Of a stretch of 64,000 bases of DNA, positions 12,890 through 25,441 are shown one piece after another (position 1 is the first letter of the stretch; the number at the start of each line of letters is the position of its first letter). Under the pieces are notes generated by a model. It was not told where the DNA came from. It saw only the letters and a list, made by a program, of their open reading frames with translations, and did not search any database. This DNA comes from Anaeramoeba flamelloides (lineage: Eukaryota; Metamonada; Anaeramoebidae): assembly GCA_027625915.1 (NCBI GenBank), contig JANTQA010000023.1, positions 2,542,001-2,606,000 on the forward strand, in the 5' to 3' direction. Made by a program: the position numbers and the translations under genes.

Positions 12890-13561
12890 TTAATTTTGTA
12901 ATTTTTCAATTTTCTTTTGCTCTTCAGTTGAAATAAATTCCTTTGAAGTGGTTGCGCCATTTATTAATTTGTCCCACCAAGGGAAAAGATAGCTTTGACA
13001 AATAATCCTCATCCAAGGAGAAATTTTATCATTCTTTAGCATTTCCTTTAATTGCTCTTGTGTCACATATTTGACAGAATCGATTTCGTTTGGGTTTATG
13101 TCGAGTTCGAGATCTTTGTGTAAAAAGAGAATATAATCGATTTCATGCTCGGACAACTTTTCGGTATACTTGGCGTTATAATGGAAACGTGTCAAAAAGA
13201 CAAAGTCTTCAACGGACAAGTCTTGGGGGTTGATCCCTAATTCTTGGTTTAGTTTCCTGATCGCTGCCCTTTTCACACCCACGGCATTTTCTTCAACCAA
13301 TTCCTTCTCATTATGAAGCGGGTGAGAACAACACGTGTTTGCCCAGATCAAAGGGAAGGTGATTTTGAAACTAGACCGTTTTTGGATAAGCAATTGGTTG
13401 GAGCTGTTAAAAAGGAAAACAGAAAATGCTCGATGTAACAAGTTGTCAGTATGGCAGACAAGCTTGGAATTTGATCCGATTTCTTCATCTTTCTCATTGA
13501 CGAGAATTAATTGTTCTGATTTCATAAACTCTAATTGTTCTTCGTCGTCTTGTTGGCTCAT
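12890..13561 (-). CDS. IDI1: Isopentenyl-diphosphate delta-isomerase
   Basis: Single-exon frame of 223 residues. It interconverts isopentenyl and dimethylallyl diphosphate, the starter step for sterols, dolichol, ubiquinone tails and protein prenyl groups made from mevalonate. Residues 41-160 hold the Nudix-like fold: NTCCSHPL (residues 75-82) with the catalytic cysteine, most likely C78 by comparison with VCGHP of the bacterial enzyme; GVKRAAIRKLNQELGI (95-110), the altered Nudix box of this family; and EHEIDY with the catalytic glutamate E140. Length matches cytosolic or peroxisomal eukaryotic type I enzymes. No mitochondrial leader is seen, and the last residues give no obvious peroxisomal signal. 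The start ATG (13561-13559) is the only one near the usual N-terminus. Confidence 0.96.
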   Translation of the reverse strand: MSQQDDEEQLEFMKSEQLILVNEKDEEIGSNSKLVCHTDNLLHRAFSVFLFNSSNQLLIQKRSSFKITFPLIWANTCCSHPLHNEKELVEENAVGVKRAAIRKLNQELGINPQDLSVEDFVFLTRFHYNAKYTEKLSEHEIDYILFLHKDLELDINPNEIDSVKYVTQEQLKEMLKNDKISPWMRIICQSYLFPWWDKLINGATTSKEFISTEEQKKIEKLQN

Positions 13562-16500
13562 TTTGAAGTTATTTGTTATTATTTGTGCTAACTAACAATT
13601 TAAAAGTAAGTAAAAAAAAATGAAAATATGATTGAACTGTTTCTGTTAGTACAGCTCAATTCGATTTTTAAAGTGTGGTGGGATACTCTTTCAAAATTTG
13701 CGTTTTTGGAATTGAAATTGGTCAATGAAGTTGTTATTTTGCTTTTTTACAATAATCATTATCAAAAAAATAATTTTTTCTTTTAAAATTGTTATTTTGG
13801 GTTATTATAATTGAATGGAAAACTTTTTGATTAAGGGTGGTGGGTGAAATGAAAAATTTCTTTGTGGAATTGAAAAACTGTTATAATTATGATAATTGTC
13901 TTTTTTTTAAATCCATTTTTGAAAATTTTTATTTTACAAGATTGTATCAAAATAATATTCCTACCAATGTGAAACTTAATTTTTGAACACTGAAACAATT
14001 TATTTATTATCTGGGCGAGACCAGGTACAATGTTTTTCATTAAATTATTAACATTTTTTGACAATATAAAAATATTCTCAAAAAATAAACAATTTTTGAA
14101 AAGATGATTTTTATTTTTCAGTAATCTTCACCTTGAAAATCACATTTGAACATTTGTTGATATACGAAATTTGTCTTTTAAAAATCAAACCCAAACTGTT
14201 ATTTGAATTGTAACTTGGTAAATATTTTTACTTGATTTGATTTTTTTTTTTATCTAGATAATTTCAAGATATATTTTTAAATTAGTCTCTATTTTTCTTT
14301 GAATGGGTATTTTACTATTTGTTTCAAAATAAATTGAACAAAATTTTCTTTAAGTTTCCAAAATTTGATCTATAAACTGTATAACATTTCAAATTTTTAG
14401 TCTTAAAAGAACAAGACTAAATTATTATTTCCCTTTAACAAATTCTGTACTTTGATAATTTATTTTGATTCTTGAAATGTGATTTTATTTTGGAAAGTAA
14501 AATGAAAATTTTGATCTTTTTATTTTGATATTATCAGTATTATTTTTATCAAGACTTTTTAGTTTCAATGACAATTTGATGAGAATAAAATCTTAAAAAA
14601 ATGAATCAAATAATAAAATGAAATCATATTTCTTTTAAGTAACAAGTAACTTTCCTTGATTTTTTTTATCAAAGGTAATAAAGTAATTACAATCAAAAAT
14701 CTTATTAAACCGTGATGAACAACATCATTATAAACTTTAGAGAAATGAGTTATCATTTATAAAAGAGTTCATTTTTCCCAATTATCTTTTCAACTCAAAA
14801 GATCTGATCCTTTTTTTGTCTAGATGTTTGAAAATTTCGAAAAAAGAAAAATTTGCTAAAAATTTTTATTTTGAAGAAATCACACTTTGAGTAATTTCCA
14901 AGAGTCTGTAAGAAAAAATAACCTTGAAATTTGTATCTTTAAAAAAAGATACAATAAAAATGAATCAAATATTGAATCTCTTGAAGATCGAAAAAAATTA
15001 ATTATTTCTTTTATTCACAAATATTTAATAAATTTTTTGAAATTTAAAAAATTGGGAAATATTTTTTTTCAAATATTCAAAGTATAAAAAAGGAACTATT
15101 ACAATTAAAATCAGTTATTTTATAACACCAATTTTTTTTTTTTTTTATTAGAATTATTAATTTGAATTCCTTTTATTTGTTTGAAAAGAATTCAATAATT
15201 CAGTAATAATTCTTAAAGTCTATTTACACATTTAATCTTTTGGTTTATTAATAACTCACTGAAAAAATTCAGATTTGATTGTTAATTATTAATTAGTGCT
15301 TATCAGATTAAAAAATATTTCTTTAGATTCTAAGTTGGATTTTATATGTTTTAATAAAGTATTTTGGGAATTTTTAATTTGATTGTTTGACTTTTTTTCT
15401 CATATTTTTCATATTTAATAAGAAGAAAAAGTTTATTTTAAATCTGTTCTTTGAATTAAAAAAATTATATTTCTTTAAAGTTTAAAATTATTATTGTGAT
15501 TTTTTTTTGAAATTAAGTTGATTTTTTATACTGGATTATTTCAGAACTTATTATTGTTATTTTTAAAGTGTATTTTTGAATAACCCACTTCCTTTATGAA
15601 ACAAATAATATTTTTTTCTTCTTTCAAAGAAAATAATTATTTTTTAAAAAATTCAGAAATATGTTGAATTATAAACTTTTCAAAAATCTGAAAAATGGAT
15701 CAAAACTTTTAAAAACAATAAACAATTTCAGAGAATAGTATTAAAAGTAAGTTTACTTTTGTGGTAATCAGATTTTTACTTTGTTTTTCAATTTCAAGAT
15801 TGGGTTAATATTTTTTGAATTTGCTATTGAAATTCACTTGAAGATTTTTTTCATTTATTAGTCCCTTAAAAATATCATCTTACTAGTTCTTCAAGAAATA
15901 CTGAAACTAAACATTTTCCAAACACAATTCAAAAAATATAAAAAATGATCGAGAGATTGGATTTTATTTTTTTTTTTTTAGAGTTTCAAGCTTTAATAAT
16001 CTTTATTGTCTTCTTTTTTACAAATTTATAGGTGTGGAGTATTTTTAAGAATGTCTTGTTGAGTGTTTAAGTTCTCGGGAATTTGTGTATATTGTATACT
16101 GTCCACAAATACATACTTTACTGGTATTTTCAGAATAAAGCGTAATTATTATCTCTCGTTTTCCTTTTCTAGAGGCCAAAAGAGTTTTTTAAGGCAATAA
16201 TATTGAGATTTTTGATTCTCTATTGATTTATTTGGTACTTTTTTTCTGGTTTAGATTGGGTGAATTATGTCTCCTTAATGAAAGTAAGCCCAAGTACTTG
16301 AAGAAAAGATCATAAAATGAAAGTTTATTCCATTTTTATATCAAATTCCATTCATAAAAATAGCTTTAAATGAATATTTTGATCCTTTGCAATTACAACA
16401 CTTTCAATGAAATTTTCTTTTGATTTATCCCAAAAGTTTATTAATCTGAACCACTTTAAAGAATTCAAGACCCAAAAGTATTGAATTATTAGATCGGATG

Positions 16501-17130
16501 AAAAAAACAGTAAAGAAATTTTGAAAAAAGAGAAATTAAATAAACAATAAAGAAACTGATCTATCCCTATTTCAACATAACAAAAGTTAAAAGTTATTTT
16601 AAATTGTAATTTAATAATTTCCCATCTTACAAATAACTATTTTCAGGAAAGAAAATGAATTGTTCCAAAAACAGTTGGGTTCGATATTGAGCCCTGAGAA
16701 TAAAACTGAATATTTCTAATCAGAAGAAAACAGTAAATACGAAATACCATGAAACCCTTTGACTTTGGGTATAAAGTAAATTACCCACTTTTTGAAAAAC
16801 GATTTGTTGGTTTTTGTTTGGGATGTAGTTGTTTGTTTTTTTCGCTTTGGGTCATTGTAACAAGTTTTTTGTTTTTGAGAGAAAAGTAAAAATAAAAAAA
16901 GAAAAAAAAGAGTCAAAAAATGGTTAATTTTATTAATCTATTGTTGTTCATTTGTCTTTTAAGGTTTTTTTTCTTTTAATTTTTTGAACCAAAACGAAAA
17001 AGCAAGAAAGAAAATAAAGAAAAAAAATTTTTTTTTTTGAACAAAAAGGGTGTTTGTTGTTTGGTTTTTGTTTTTTGTTTTTGTTTTTGGGGTTGTATTT
17101 GTTTTGTGTTTACTCAGGAAAGTAAATAAC
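13562..17130. other. Intergenic region with one small MITE
   Basis: Apart from the transposon copy at 14315-14537 I see only A/T-rich sequence. Short open frames near 13831, 14565 and 14887 have biased, low-complexity products and no recognised relatives. The last few hundred bases before 17131 are T-rich on the plus strand and are probably the 3' untranslated end of the eS10 gene. Confidence 0.6.
14315..14537. mobile_element. MITE, family 3, copy E (223 bp)
   Basis: Flanked by TA at 14313-14314 and 14538-14539. Ends begin CTATTTGTTTCAAAATAAAT and, from the other side, CTGATAATATCAAAATAAA, with further pairing at AAAATTTTC. A second copy at 34645-34864 is of similar size (220 bp) and in the same orientation, with the same ends and also TA-flanked. 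It has no coding capacity. Confidence 0.75.
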
Positions 17131-18032
17131 TTAGTTTTTTTCTTCTGATCTTTGTTGGTTATATCTTTGTTGTCCTCTACCTCCAAAATTACGTGGTCTA
17201 TATCCTCCTTCGGATCTTTGTTGATAACCTCTACCTCTACCTCTACCTCTGAAACCTCTTCCTCTTTCACCACCCTTTAATTTAAATCAAAAAAAAATTC
17301 GGTGTTGTTAAATTAAAATAAAAAATAAAAAAAAAAAAAGTAAAAGAAAAAAGTAAAAGGCTTGTGTTCAAAAAAAAAAATAAAAATAAATAATAAAATA
17401 AAAAAAAAAAAAAAAACAATAAAAAAACTTACAAATCTTGGTCTAAATGAATCAGAAGGTCCCATTTTTTTATCACCTAAGAAACCTCTTCCTCTTCCTC
17501 TGAAACCTCTTCCTCTTCCTCGGCCTCTTCCTCTAAAGGATCGTCCTCTTCCTCGACCTCGGCCTCTGCCTCTGCCTCCTCTTCTTTGATCTCTAAGTGG
17601 TGCTCTTCTTTTTCTTGGTTTGTATGTGTCAGGAACAACTTCTTTTGGGAAATGAAGATATTCTCTCAAGTATTCAATACCTTCATTATTTAAACGCCTT
17701 TTCAAAAAGCAAAAAGTGAACAAGTTATTTATTTTTTTTGAAGCAAATAAACCAAGTACCAAATCATTTTTGAAAAATTGAAAAATAAGCTTTTGGGTCA
17801 TATGTTTATTATTTTTAAAAAAACAAAAGAAAAACAAACCAGTAATAGTATTGCCAATTGAATTGTTCTTCAATTAAACCACGAGATCTAAGGGATTTCA
17901 TGATTTTGTAGATTGCTCTTCCTTCGAGTCCAGTTTCTTTATGCTTTTTTTTGGATCTTTTTTGCAGACAAAGACACCTGCTTTGAAAAAGAGTGTGTAA
18001 ACTTTTTTTAAATCCTTTTTGGCGATGATCAT
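17131..18032 (-). CDS. RPS10: 40S ribosomal protein eS10 with RGG tail; apparent -1 frameshift
   Basis: Three exons: 18032-17840, 17697-17433 and 17274-17131 (stop TAA). The joined protein is about 200 residues. Residues 1-100 match eS10 throughout: MIIAKKDLKKVYTLFFKAG, GVFVCKKD, IMKSLRSRG, EEQFNWQYYYW, then across the first junction RLNNEGIEYLREYLHFP and EVVPDTYKPR. eS10 sits at the beak of the small subunit. The C-terminal half is an arginine-glycine tail (RGRGRG, FRGRGRG, YRPRNFGGRG) much longer and richer than in animals or yeast, spread over exons 2 and 3. Exon 1 is not continuous: after GATCCA, a run of eight A separates frame 0 from the frame coding HKETGLEGRAIYKIMKSL. Re-reading one A restores the family sequence. 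This could be a base missing from the assembly or a programmed -1 slip. Introns are 142 and 158 bases; the first uses donor GTTTGT. Confidence 0.93.
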
Positions 18033-21000
18033 TTTTCTTGAAATGAAAAGAATGAAAAAAAAAATGAAAAAAAAATATTCCAAAATTTTGAAAAATTCTA
18101 AGGTTGATACTATTGTTCATTTTGAAAAAATCGATTTTATTTTATTTGGTTAATTAGTTTTAATTTCATTTTTGCAGATTTATCTTTTATTTAAGGTAAA
18201 ATAGAAAGAATTAGATTTTATCTTTTTAAATGTGTAGAATACAATTATTTTTTAGTTGAAAAGTGAATTTTTTATACTGAATAACTTCATCACTGTATCA
18301 CGTGATAACCTTGAAAAAACAATTTCCTTATACCCATTTATTCGAACTGAAGATCATTCTCGAATTTTGATCTTGAGGGACTAATCTCGATTAAATTTTT
18401 TACCTAAATTTAAGAAAGATTGTGAAAATTTTTTGCCAATAACTTAGAACTGAAAGCCTGTTTATTTTCTATATTAAATATATTTCTTGAAAAGGAATCT
18501 ATATTTAGAAATTGGTCAAAAAAAAAAAATATAATAGACTAGTCCCTGAAGTCAAGTGTTTAACAAAATCTTTAATATAATAAAATTGAAATTTATTGTT
18601 GTTGGCAGCTATTTACGTTCTACTATAAAATCTTGTGAAAAATAGAAATTAATTTTTTATTATTAAAATTTCATATTGTAGGATACACTTTAAATTGTGT
18701 TGGTAATTTATTATAATTATTAAATTGCTGATAGAATAAGATAAAATATTTTTTTCTATTTTTTGGTTTTTGCAATTCGCAAATCAATTTTTAAAAAATT
18801 TTCAATAATAAGGATCTTAAAATTAAACAATTGCATCTAATTAACACACTAAAAACATGGTGTTGGGGCAATTATGTTCATAAGAGATCAATAATCAATT
18901 AAAATCTGATAATATAAAGCTATTGTTTGAAATTCTGTATTTTTGAACGGTTGATGTAAATAATTTTAATAAATGCACGTTAAATCTGTATTTTTACTAT
19001 ACTCTTCTGAATTAATAAAACTAGATACCTAATCTAAAAGTTAATCAGTGGTATAAGAAAAAATTTTTAGATATATTTTTTTAATTCTTTTTCAGTTTTT
19101 CATTATTCTTTATTATTATTAATATTGATTGTTTATCTTATTTTTTTCAAAAAAAATTTGAAATGATTAAAAAATACAGATAGAAATAATGTATTTTGAA
19201 AATTTTTACAGTCTAATTAAATAGGATCTAAGTCTTTTTTGGAAGAAAAACTTTTTCTTCTAGTGTTTTATCAGGATAAATTAATTTTTTTTTTAAAAGT
19301 TTGATTTTAATCAATTCTGTTTTACATCATACTAATTAAAAGTTATCTTCTACTTAATAGCAATATAAGATCTCTCAATTTTTGAATATTATCAGACAAA
19401 GCTTTTTGTATAGATATTTATTAAATACTACAAGGTGATATTATTTTATCCCTAGTAAAGTTTCTAACTTTTCATAAATATTTAATAGATTTAAATTTAG
19501 GATAATATTTATTTTCGTATACATCCCGTTTCGCTTTTAAGGTACAAACTTTCAAAAAAATTTAAGGTACCGAAAAAAAATCTCTAATTAATAAACAAAA
19601 TTAGGAATTTTATTTTTTACAAATTATTTTACGAGAATCTTGAATTTTGTTCTTTAATTTGAGGATTTTTTTTTTTGCCTTCAATTTTGTTAAAAATATC
19701 TACCTTAAAAGTGAAACTGGATGTATTTTAAATAATATTTTATTGAGTAAAAAAAAATATTTCAATAAAATAAAGTAAATATTTCAAATAAAAAAGCCAC
19801 CCTTTTTGATATTAGTATATAATTCAAAATTTACTTTTTTACCCATTTATGAATATCTATCTGAACATCGCCTCATTAATGTGACTTCTAAATTATAAAT
19901 TAGGAATTTAATTTTAATTGTTTTTTATTTAATTTTTCCAACTTTTTATCAAATATAATGTTTTTTTTAAGGTTTAAATAGTCACACATATTGATATATT
20001 TGTTTACAAATGATTTAGAATTTTTCCATTTATTATTTGAATAAAAGATCTCCTTTGTAGATCGGTTGTGTTTTTTTATTAGAACAATATTGATATATAG
20101 CCAAATAGAACTGGAAATGTTAGCCAAAGTTCTATTTGATATTATTCAAAGTCCAAACAAAAATAATCTCAAAAAGATAGGGAGAGGAAATAAAAAAATT
20201 GAAATTTTTAAATTTTTATTTAATAAAATCATTATAAAAATGAATAGATCTTGTGTATAAAAAGGAATAATTCGATATTAATTATTAACATACCCCTAGA
20301 TGAAAAGAAATTTTTACAATTAATCATTATGATGGTTGGAAATTTTTTACCGAAAAATGGCAAAAAATATCAAATAAAATTATGTTTTTTAAGATATTTG
20401 AAGTTAATTTTATATAAAAAAATTACCGAGATTATAGGCTAAGTTATTTCACAATTTTTAAATGTCTTTATTAGCAATCTTAACTTCTGTTAGCTCTCCG
20501 ATTGTAATTGAGTATTTGAAATGGTGATCAAAATACAATGAATATTTACATTAATTATAGTTATAATTGGAGAGAAAATTTAAGGAAAAAATATTTCTGA
20601 ATTTACATTGAAAATTTGAGAATTTTTTAATGAATCCATTTCCTAAGGCTTCATCAAAATTTATAACTTAAAATTTAAACGAAAATTATATTCAAATTTC
20701 CTATCAATTTGAAAGCCTAACTTTTATTAATGAAATTGATTGAAATATCCTGGAAAATTCATTGATTTCGTTTATATTTGAACTAATGTAATTGTATTCA
20801 TTTCTGGTCTGTTCACTCCTAGCATTTTCATTCTCTAAATTTCTTCTGACAAAGAAAAAAATTTTTTCTATTTAGTTTTTTCTCTAATTATTTCGAAATG
20901 ATTAATAACAACAAATAATCAAAAGCCAAAAATTGAAAGAACGAATGTCAAAAAATAAAGTTTACTCATTTCTAAAACATCCTCCTTACTACAAAAAAAA

Positions 21001-21192
21001 TATCAGAATTCAAAACAAATCAATATTTTTTATTATCCTAAAAGAGAATTACAGACAATTTTAAGATCAATAAAGTTAATTTTGAGAAAGAAAATCAATT
21101 GGATAAAATAGTATTCTTTAATATTAGATTTCAAGGGTAATCAAACAAAATAAAATGATCTATTTTCATTTTTTTTTTATAATTTTTCACAA
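18033..21192. other. Intergenic region with one small MITE
   Basis: Divergent promoters for eS10 (minus) and MMS19 (plus) must lie in or near this interval, but I cannot point to elements with confidence. A 202-bp transposon copy is at 19522-19723. Between about 20066 and 20440 two overlapping open frames on the plus strand (64 and 63 codons) run on from one another with a shift. They may be a decayed gene fragment; I recognise no family. Confidence 0.55.
19522..19723. mobile_element. MITE, family 2, copy D (202 bp)
   Basis: Left end CATCCCGTTTCGCTTTTAAG and right end the complement of CATCCAGTTTCACTTTTAAG, flanked by TA at 19520-19521 and 19724-19725. Copy C at 46780-46981 is also exactly 202 bp, in the same orientation, and shares the inner block (TTTAAGGTAC at the left, and a mirrored block at the right). 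It has no coding capacity. Confidence 0.8.
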
Positions 21193-22756
21193 ATGGAAAT
21201 TTATTGGGAGCTCATTGAACAATTCTGTCAAACACACTCAAAAAAGAAAAACAAAAAGAGACTTGTCGAAATTATACTTCAGACGCAAAACCAAAACGTT
21301 CCATTTTTCGAGGTACAAAAAAAATTAAAAGAACAGTTAGGTTCCATAGAGGACGACGTTCGTTATCGAGGTAACTTAATCCATTCCTTTCTTCAACTCT
21401 CGATCTTTTTTTTTTTTCTTCATTTTCTTGTTTATTTACAAGATCTAAATTCAAAGACAAAGGATCCATCTTATTAAGTCCGAAACATTTAGGATTGCTT
21501 TTAATTTGAAAATCACAAAAAAATCTAAAACAAATCTAAAACAAAAAAAAAAAAAACAAAAATCAAAAAACAAATCAAAAAACAAATCAAAAAACAAAAA
21601 ACAAAACAACAAAAAATCAAACAACAAAAACAATTTATTCATTTATCTTGATTTTATTTTCAATAACTTGCTCCAAAATCTACACAAACCACAATTAAAT
21701 GAAAACAAACAGCTTTATGGCTCTTATCAGAATTATTAATTAAAATTGAGAAATTAAATTTACCAAGTGAATCCCTTCTGGAAGCTGTAGTCTTCTTTGA
21801 AAACAGGCTCAGCGACGTCGACAATTTGTCCCCGATCATCTTAGCGTTACGTTCGTTATTTATAAGGTACAAAATAGAGAATTCACTCATAGCAAGGGTA
21901 ACAAAAGCCATTATCACCGATGTGCACATCCAAAGTCTCCGACACGAAACAAGGCAAGCTGTGTATCATTTAATCCAAATCGCATTGATTGAGTGTCAAA
22001 CGGAAATAAGAAATTATTCTGGAGAATTTTTGATCGGTTTTATTAATGCTATGGAGGGTGAAACTGATCCAAGGTGCTTGTCGATTTGCTTTTCATTGTT
22101 CCCACCAATTACAAACCTCTGTAAAAGCGATGCCAAAAAGGTGGCAAGAAGATTAGTCAAAATGGTGACTGTCTATTTCCCCATCAAATTTCAAGCGCCA
22201 AAGGGTGTTCAACTAGACATCACCGAGGAGTCACTAACGCTGGGTCTTGACGATTGCTTTACCTCCTTGGATTGCTTTGCGCCTTATGTTTTCCCATTTT
22301 TAGCAGAAAAAATGACCAACCCCTTGCCATTTACAAAGAAATCAAGTTTCAGGATTACCAAGAAATGCATTGACAAATATTCACGTGAAAGTATTATGAA
22401 AGTGGCTCGTGGCGTTTGGGAAACCCTTCAATATGAAATTCAAATTGCTGTTAATGAGGACGAAAAAGAAGGGAGAGCTGTTGCCTTAGAGGTGGTTGAA
22501 TCCATAATAAAAAAAATTGGAGAAAAGGAAATAGTCAATTGGTGTAAAGAAAATGTCATCTACAGATTTACAAAGGGGATATTTGAGCAAGGAATTAGAA
22601 TCAAAAGAGCAGAAAATATTATTCGTATGATCAATATCTTTATTAATTCTTCAAATATTACTCTAAGATATTTTTTAACAAGCTTTTTAGAAAAGTCGTT
22701 AACACCAATTGAAAATATTTATAAAAACAGCAACAACAACAACAACAACAACAACA

Positions 22757-22797
<41 letters not shown>

Positions 22798-24870
22798 ATG
22801 CTATCAATTTATCAAATTGATGATCAAAATAGATTATATTTAAAAATCATAACAATATTAATTAATTCTGTTATTAAAAATAATAGCAAAAACAATAGCA
22901 ACAAGGAAGATGAGGAATTGCTTCAAATACTTGAAAAATATTTTTCAAGGATTCATAATTTATCATTAAATATTTTGAATGAATGTAGTAAAATTGAAAA
23001 CGAGAGAATAAAAAAACAATTAAAAATTAATAAAATTATAAAATATAATTTAACAATTCTTTCTAGTCTAATACGTACAGATTTCATCTCCAATGAACAA
23101 ATTAATTATATTTTGGAATTATTTTCCACTATTTTATTAAATAATGATTTAAATTTAAATAAAAAAATTGAAAATAATTTATTATTAGAAATAGTCGAAA
23201 TTTGTAATCATAATGAAATTTTAAATAAATTAATAATTAATGGATTAATAACAATTTTATCAAACAAAATATTTTATAAATCAACAAACGATAATGATAA
23301 TGATAATGATCAAAAAAAAAATATAAATTTTAATGAAGAATTATGGAATATTATGTCAAAGCTATCAAATTCTTTTGCAATATTTAAATTTTGGATCAAT
23401 AAAATAATTGAACAATTCCTTTTTAATTTTAGCATGGATTTGGCTCTAATAAAAAACGAAAATTCATTAAAATTATTAAAAAAAATGATGGGGTTGGTTC
23501 AAAAGAAAATAATCAACGATCAAAAAGAACAATTAATTTGGTTTTTAAAAAGCTGCTTTTTAAATTTATTTACAGATATCTTAAATTTATTAAAAAAATC
23601 AAACAAGGAAAATAATCAAAATTTCGGACAAAATATTATGAAAAAAATTAATGAAACAATTGGATATTTTAATGGAATTTTTAGATCCGTTATTAAGGTG
23701 ATCCCTTTTGATCAGAAAAAAATTCTTTTCACTTTTTTAAAAAGTCAATTATTATCAAATGAAAATGAAGGAAATCAACAAATTGTTAAGCAGAAATTTT
23801 CAATTTTTTTGATATTTCTTTTTGATTTAGCATTTTTTTTACCCCAGGACTTTTTATTTAAAGATAATGAATTCCCTAAAATTATGAAAACTTTATTGAA
23901 TTCATCATTAAATTCTGTTAATGAGGTTGAAAGACAATCAGCCTGTAAAACTGTATTAAATATCTTTTATTATTCTAATATCAAAAGTTTAAATCCAAAT
24001 GATATAATTTCAAATTCTGAAAATGAAATTTTGGAAATTTTAAAACAGGATACTGAAAAAATTGAAAATGATCAAATATTACAAAGAACAGAAAATGCAA
24101 TAATCTTGGCTTCCTTTATAATTAAATCAAAGATGCTACCTGGGGAAATCGAATCGGCTACACAATTATGGGAAACGATCTTTCAAAAAATTACTAAAGA
24201 TTTCGAAACAAATAAGCCCTTATTCGAAAAATATTTATTAATTAATTGTTCAAAAAATATTTACCAGCCTACTGAGTATTCCCAATCGTTAAATAATAAA
24301 AATCAAAGAATGGTAGACAAATTATTTACCTCGATATATGGCAAATTGCAAAAAACAATAAACACCCATCAAGAGCAAGAATCCGATCCTAAAAATATTT
24401 TTTTGGTATCTTTATGCTTTGGTATTAACAATATTTCAAAGCCTCTATTCATTAAAAATTTCAAAATATTATTCCCAAATCTATTACAAATCTTAAATTT
24501 ATCTTCAAAATTTGATTTTAATAACTTAAATAATGACCCTATTGAAATACAATATATAACCCAAGTAAACTTTGTCTGCACTTCAATTTTCTCTCGTTTA
24601 ATTGAAGATTCTGACCAACAGCTAATAGAAAATACTGAGAAAATTATTAAATCTTTGTTATTAAACACTACCTTTCTCTATTCAATGGAAATTAGAATAA
24701 TCTCTTTAAAGGCTCTAACAAGATTGCTTTGCACTTTCCCCAAAGAGACTACATTTGAATTTAAAAAATTGGTTTTAGATTCATTAAATAAACCTTTAAC
24801 AGATAAAAAAAGGTTGGTTAGAATCCAAGCCAGACATTGCAGAAATTCTTGGTTTATGTTAGAAATCTAA
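21193..24870 (+). CDS. MMS19: MMS19, cytosolic iron-sulfur assembly targeting factor
   Basis: Two exons, 21193-21370 and 21731-24870, joined at phase 1, give 1105 residues (human MMS19 about 1030). The protein is a HEAT-repeat solenoid that, with CIAO1 and CIAO2B, hands Fe-S clusters to polymerases, helicases such as XPD, and other DNA enzymes. Family landmarks, in order: VRYRELL across the splice; VVFFENRLSDVDNLSP; DVHIQSLRHETRQAVYHLI; FINAMEGETDPR; YFPIKFQAPKG followed by a stretch ending FLAEKM; and at the end LTDKKRLVRIQAR with WFMLEI, matching the DDKKRLVR...WFLL end of other MMS19 proteins. Both ends are therefore present. An Asn/Asp run (about residues 393-415) is inserted between HEAT blocks. 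The 360-base intron starts GTAACT and ends TCAG; its middle is A/C-rich on this strand. Confidence 0.94.
22732..22797 (+). repeat. Compound microsatellite (AAC)n-AAT-(GAT)13 in MMS19
   Basis: Eight AAC units and one AAT are followed without a break by thirteen GAT units, read in frame as Asn then Asp. The same tract in the same order and frame occurs in the GSAP-like gene at about 44900-44965. Confidence 0.95.
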
Positions 24871-25441
24871 TTAATTTTGAAAATTAAATATTTTACTTAT
24901 TGATTTTTTTGAATTTTTTTTTTTTTCTTAGACTTGATGCTTTATGATTTTTTTTTATTCTTATTCAGAAATAAATTATTATTCTAAATACTTTTCAGTT
25001 TTTTTGTAGAAATTTTCAAAAAATCATTTTTAATACTATCATTTGTCAATTAATAAATGGATAAATTTTATTTCAATTCCCAAAAAAAAAAATTGTTTTG
25101 CTTATCTAATTAGTAATTAACAAAAAAAAAAAAAAAAAAAAAAAACTGGGGAGAATACAATTAATTCATTTTGGGTATTTAATTTCTTTCTTCTATATTC
25201 AATCAAATCCAATTTTGACAATATCATTAATAATAATTTATTCAAAAAACGAAAATATTTATAAATTACTCTTATTTGAATTTAGCTTCAATTTGAGAAT
25301 TAAAATAATTTATTAAGGGTAAGAATCTTATTGAATATGGTTTGAAATTTTGAAATTACAGATCTTTTAAAGATTTTCTTTCAATATTTGTAAAATTTTT
25401 TAAGAAAAAAGTAAAAATCTATTTTATCAGTTTAAAAATTA

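Noticed and set aside
21826-24870. MMS19 starting at 21826
   Set aside because: That position is not an ATG, and the conserved family sequence continues upstream through 21731 and, across an intron, to the ATG at 21193.
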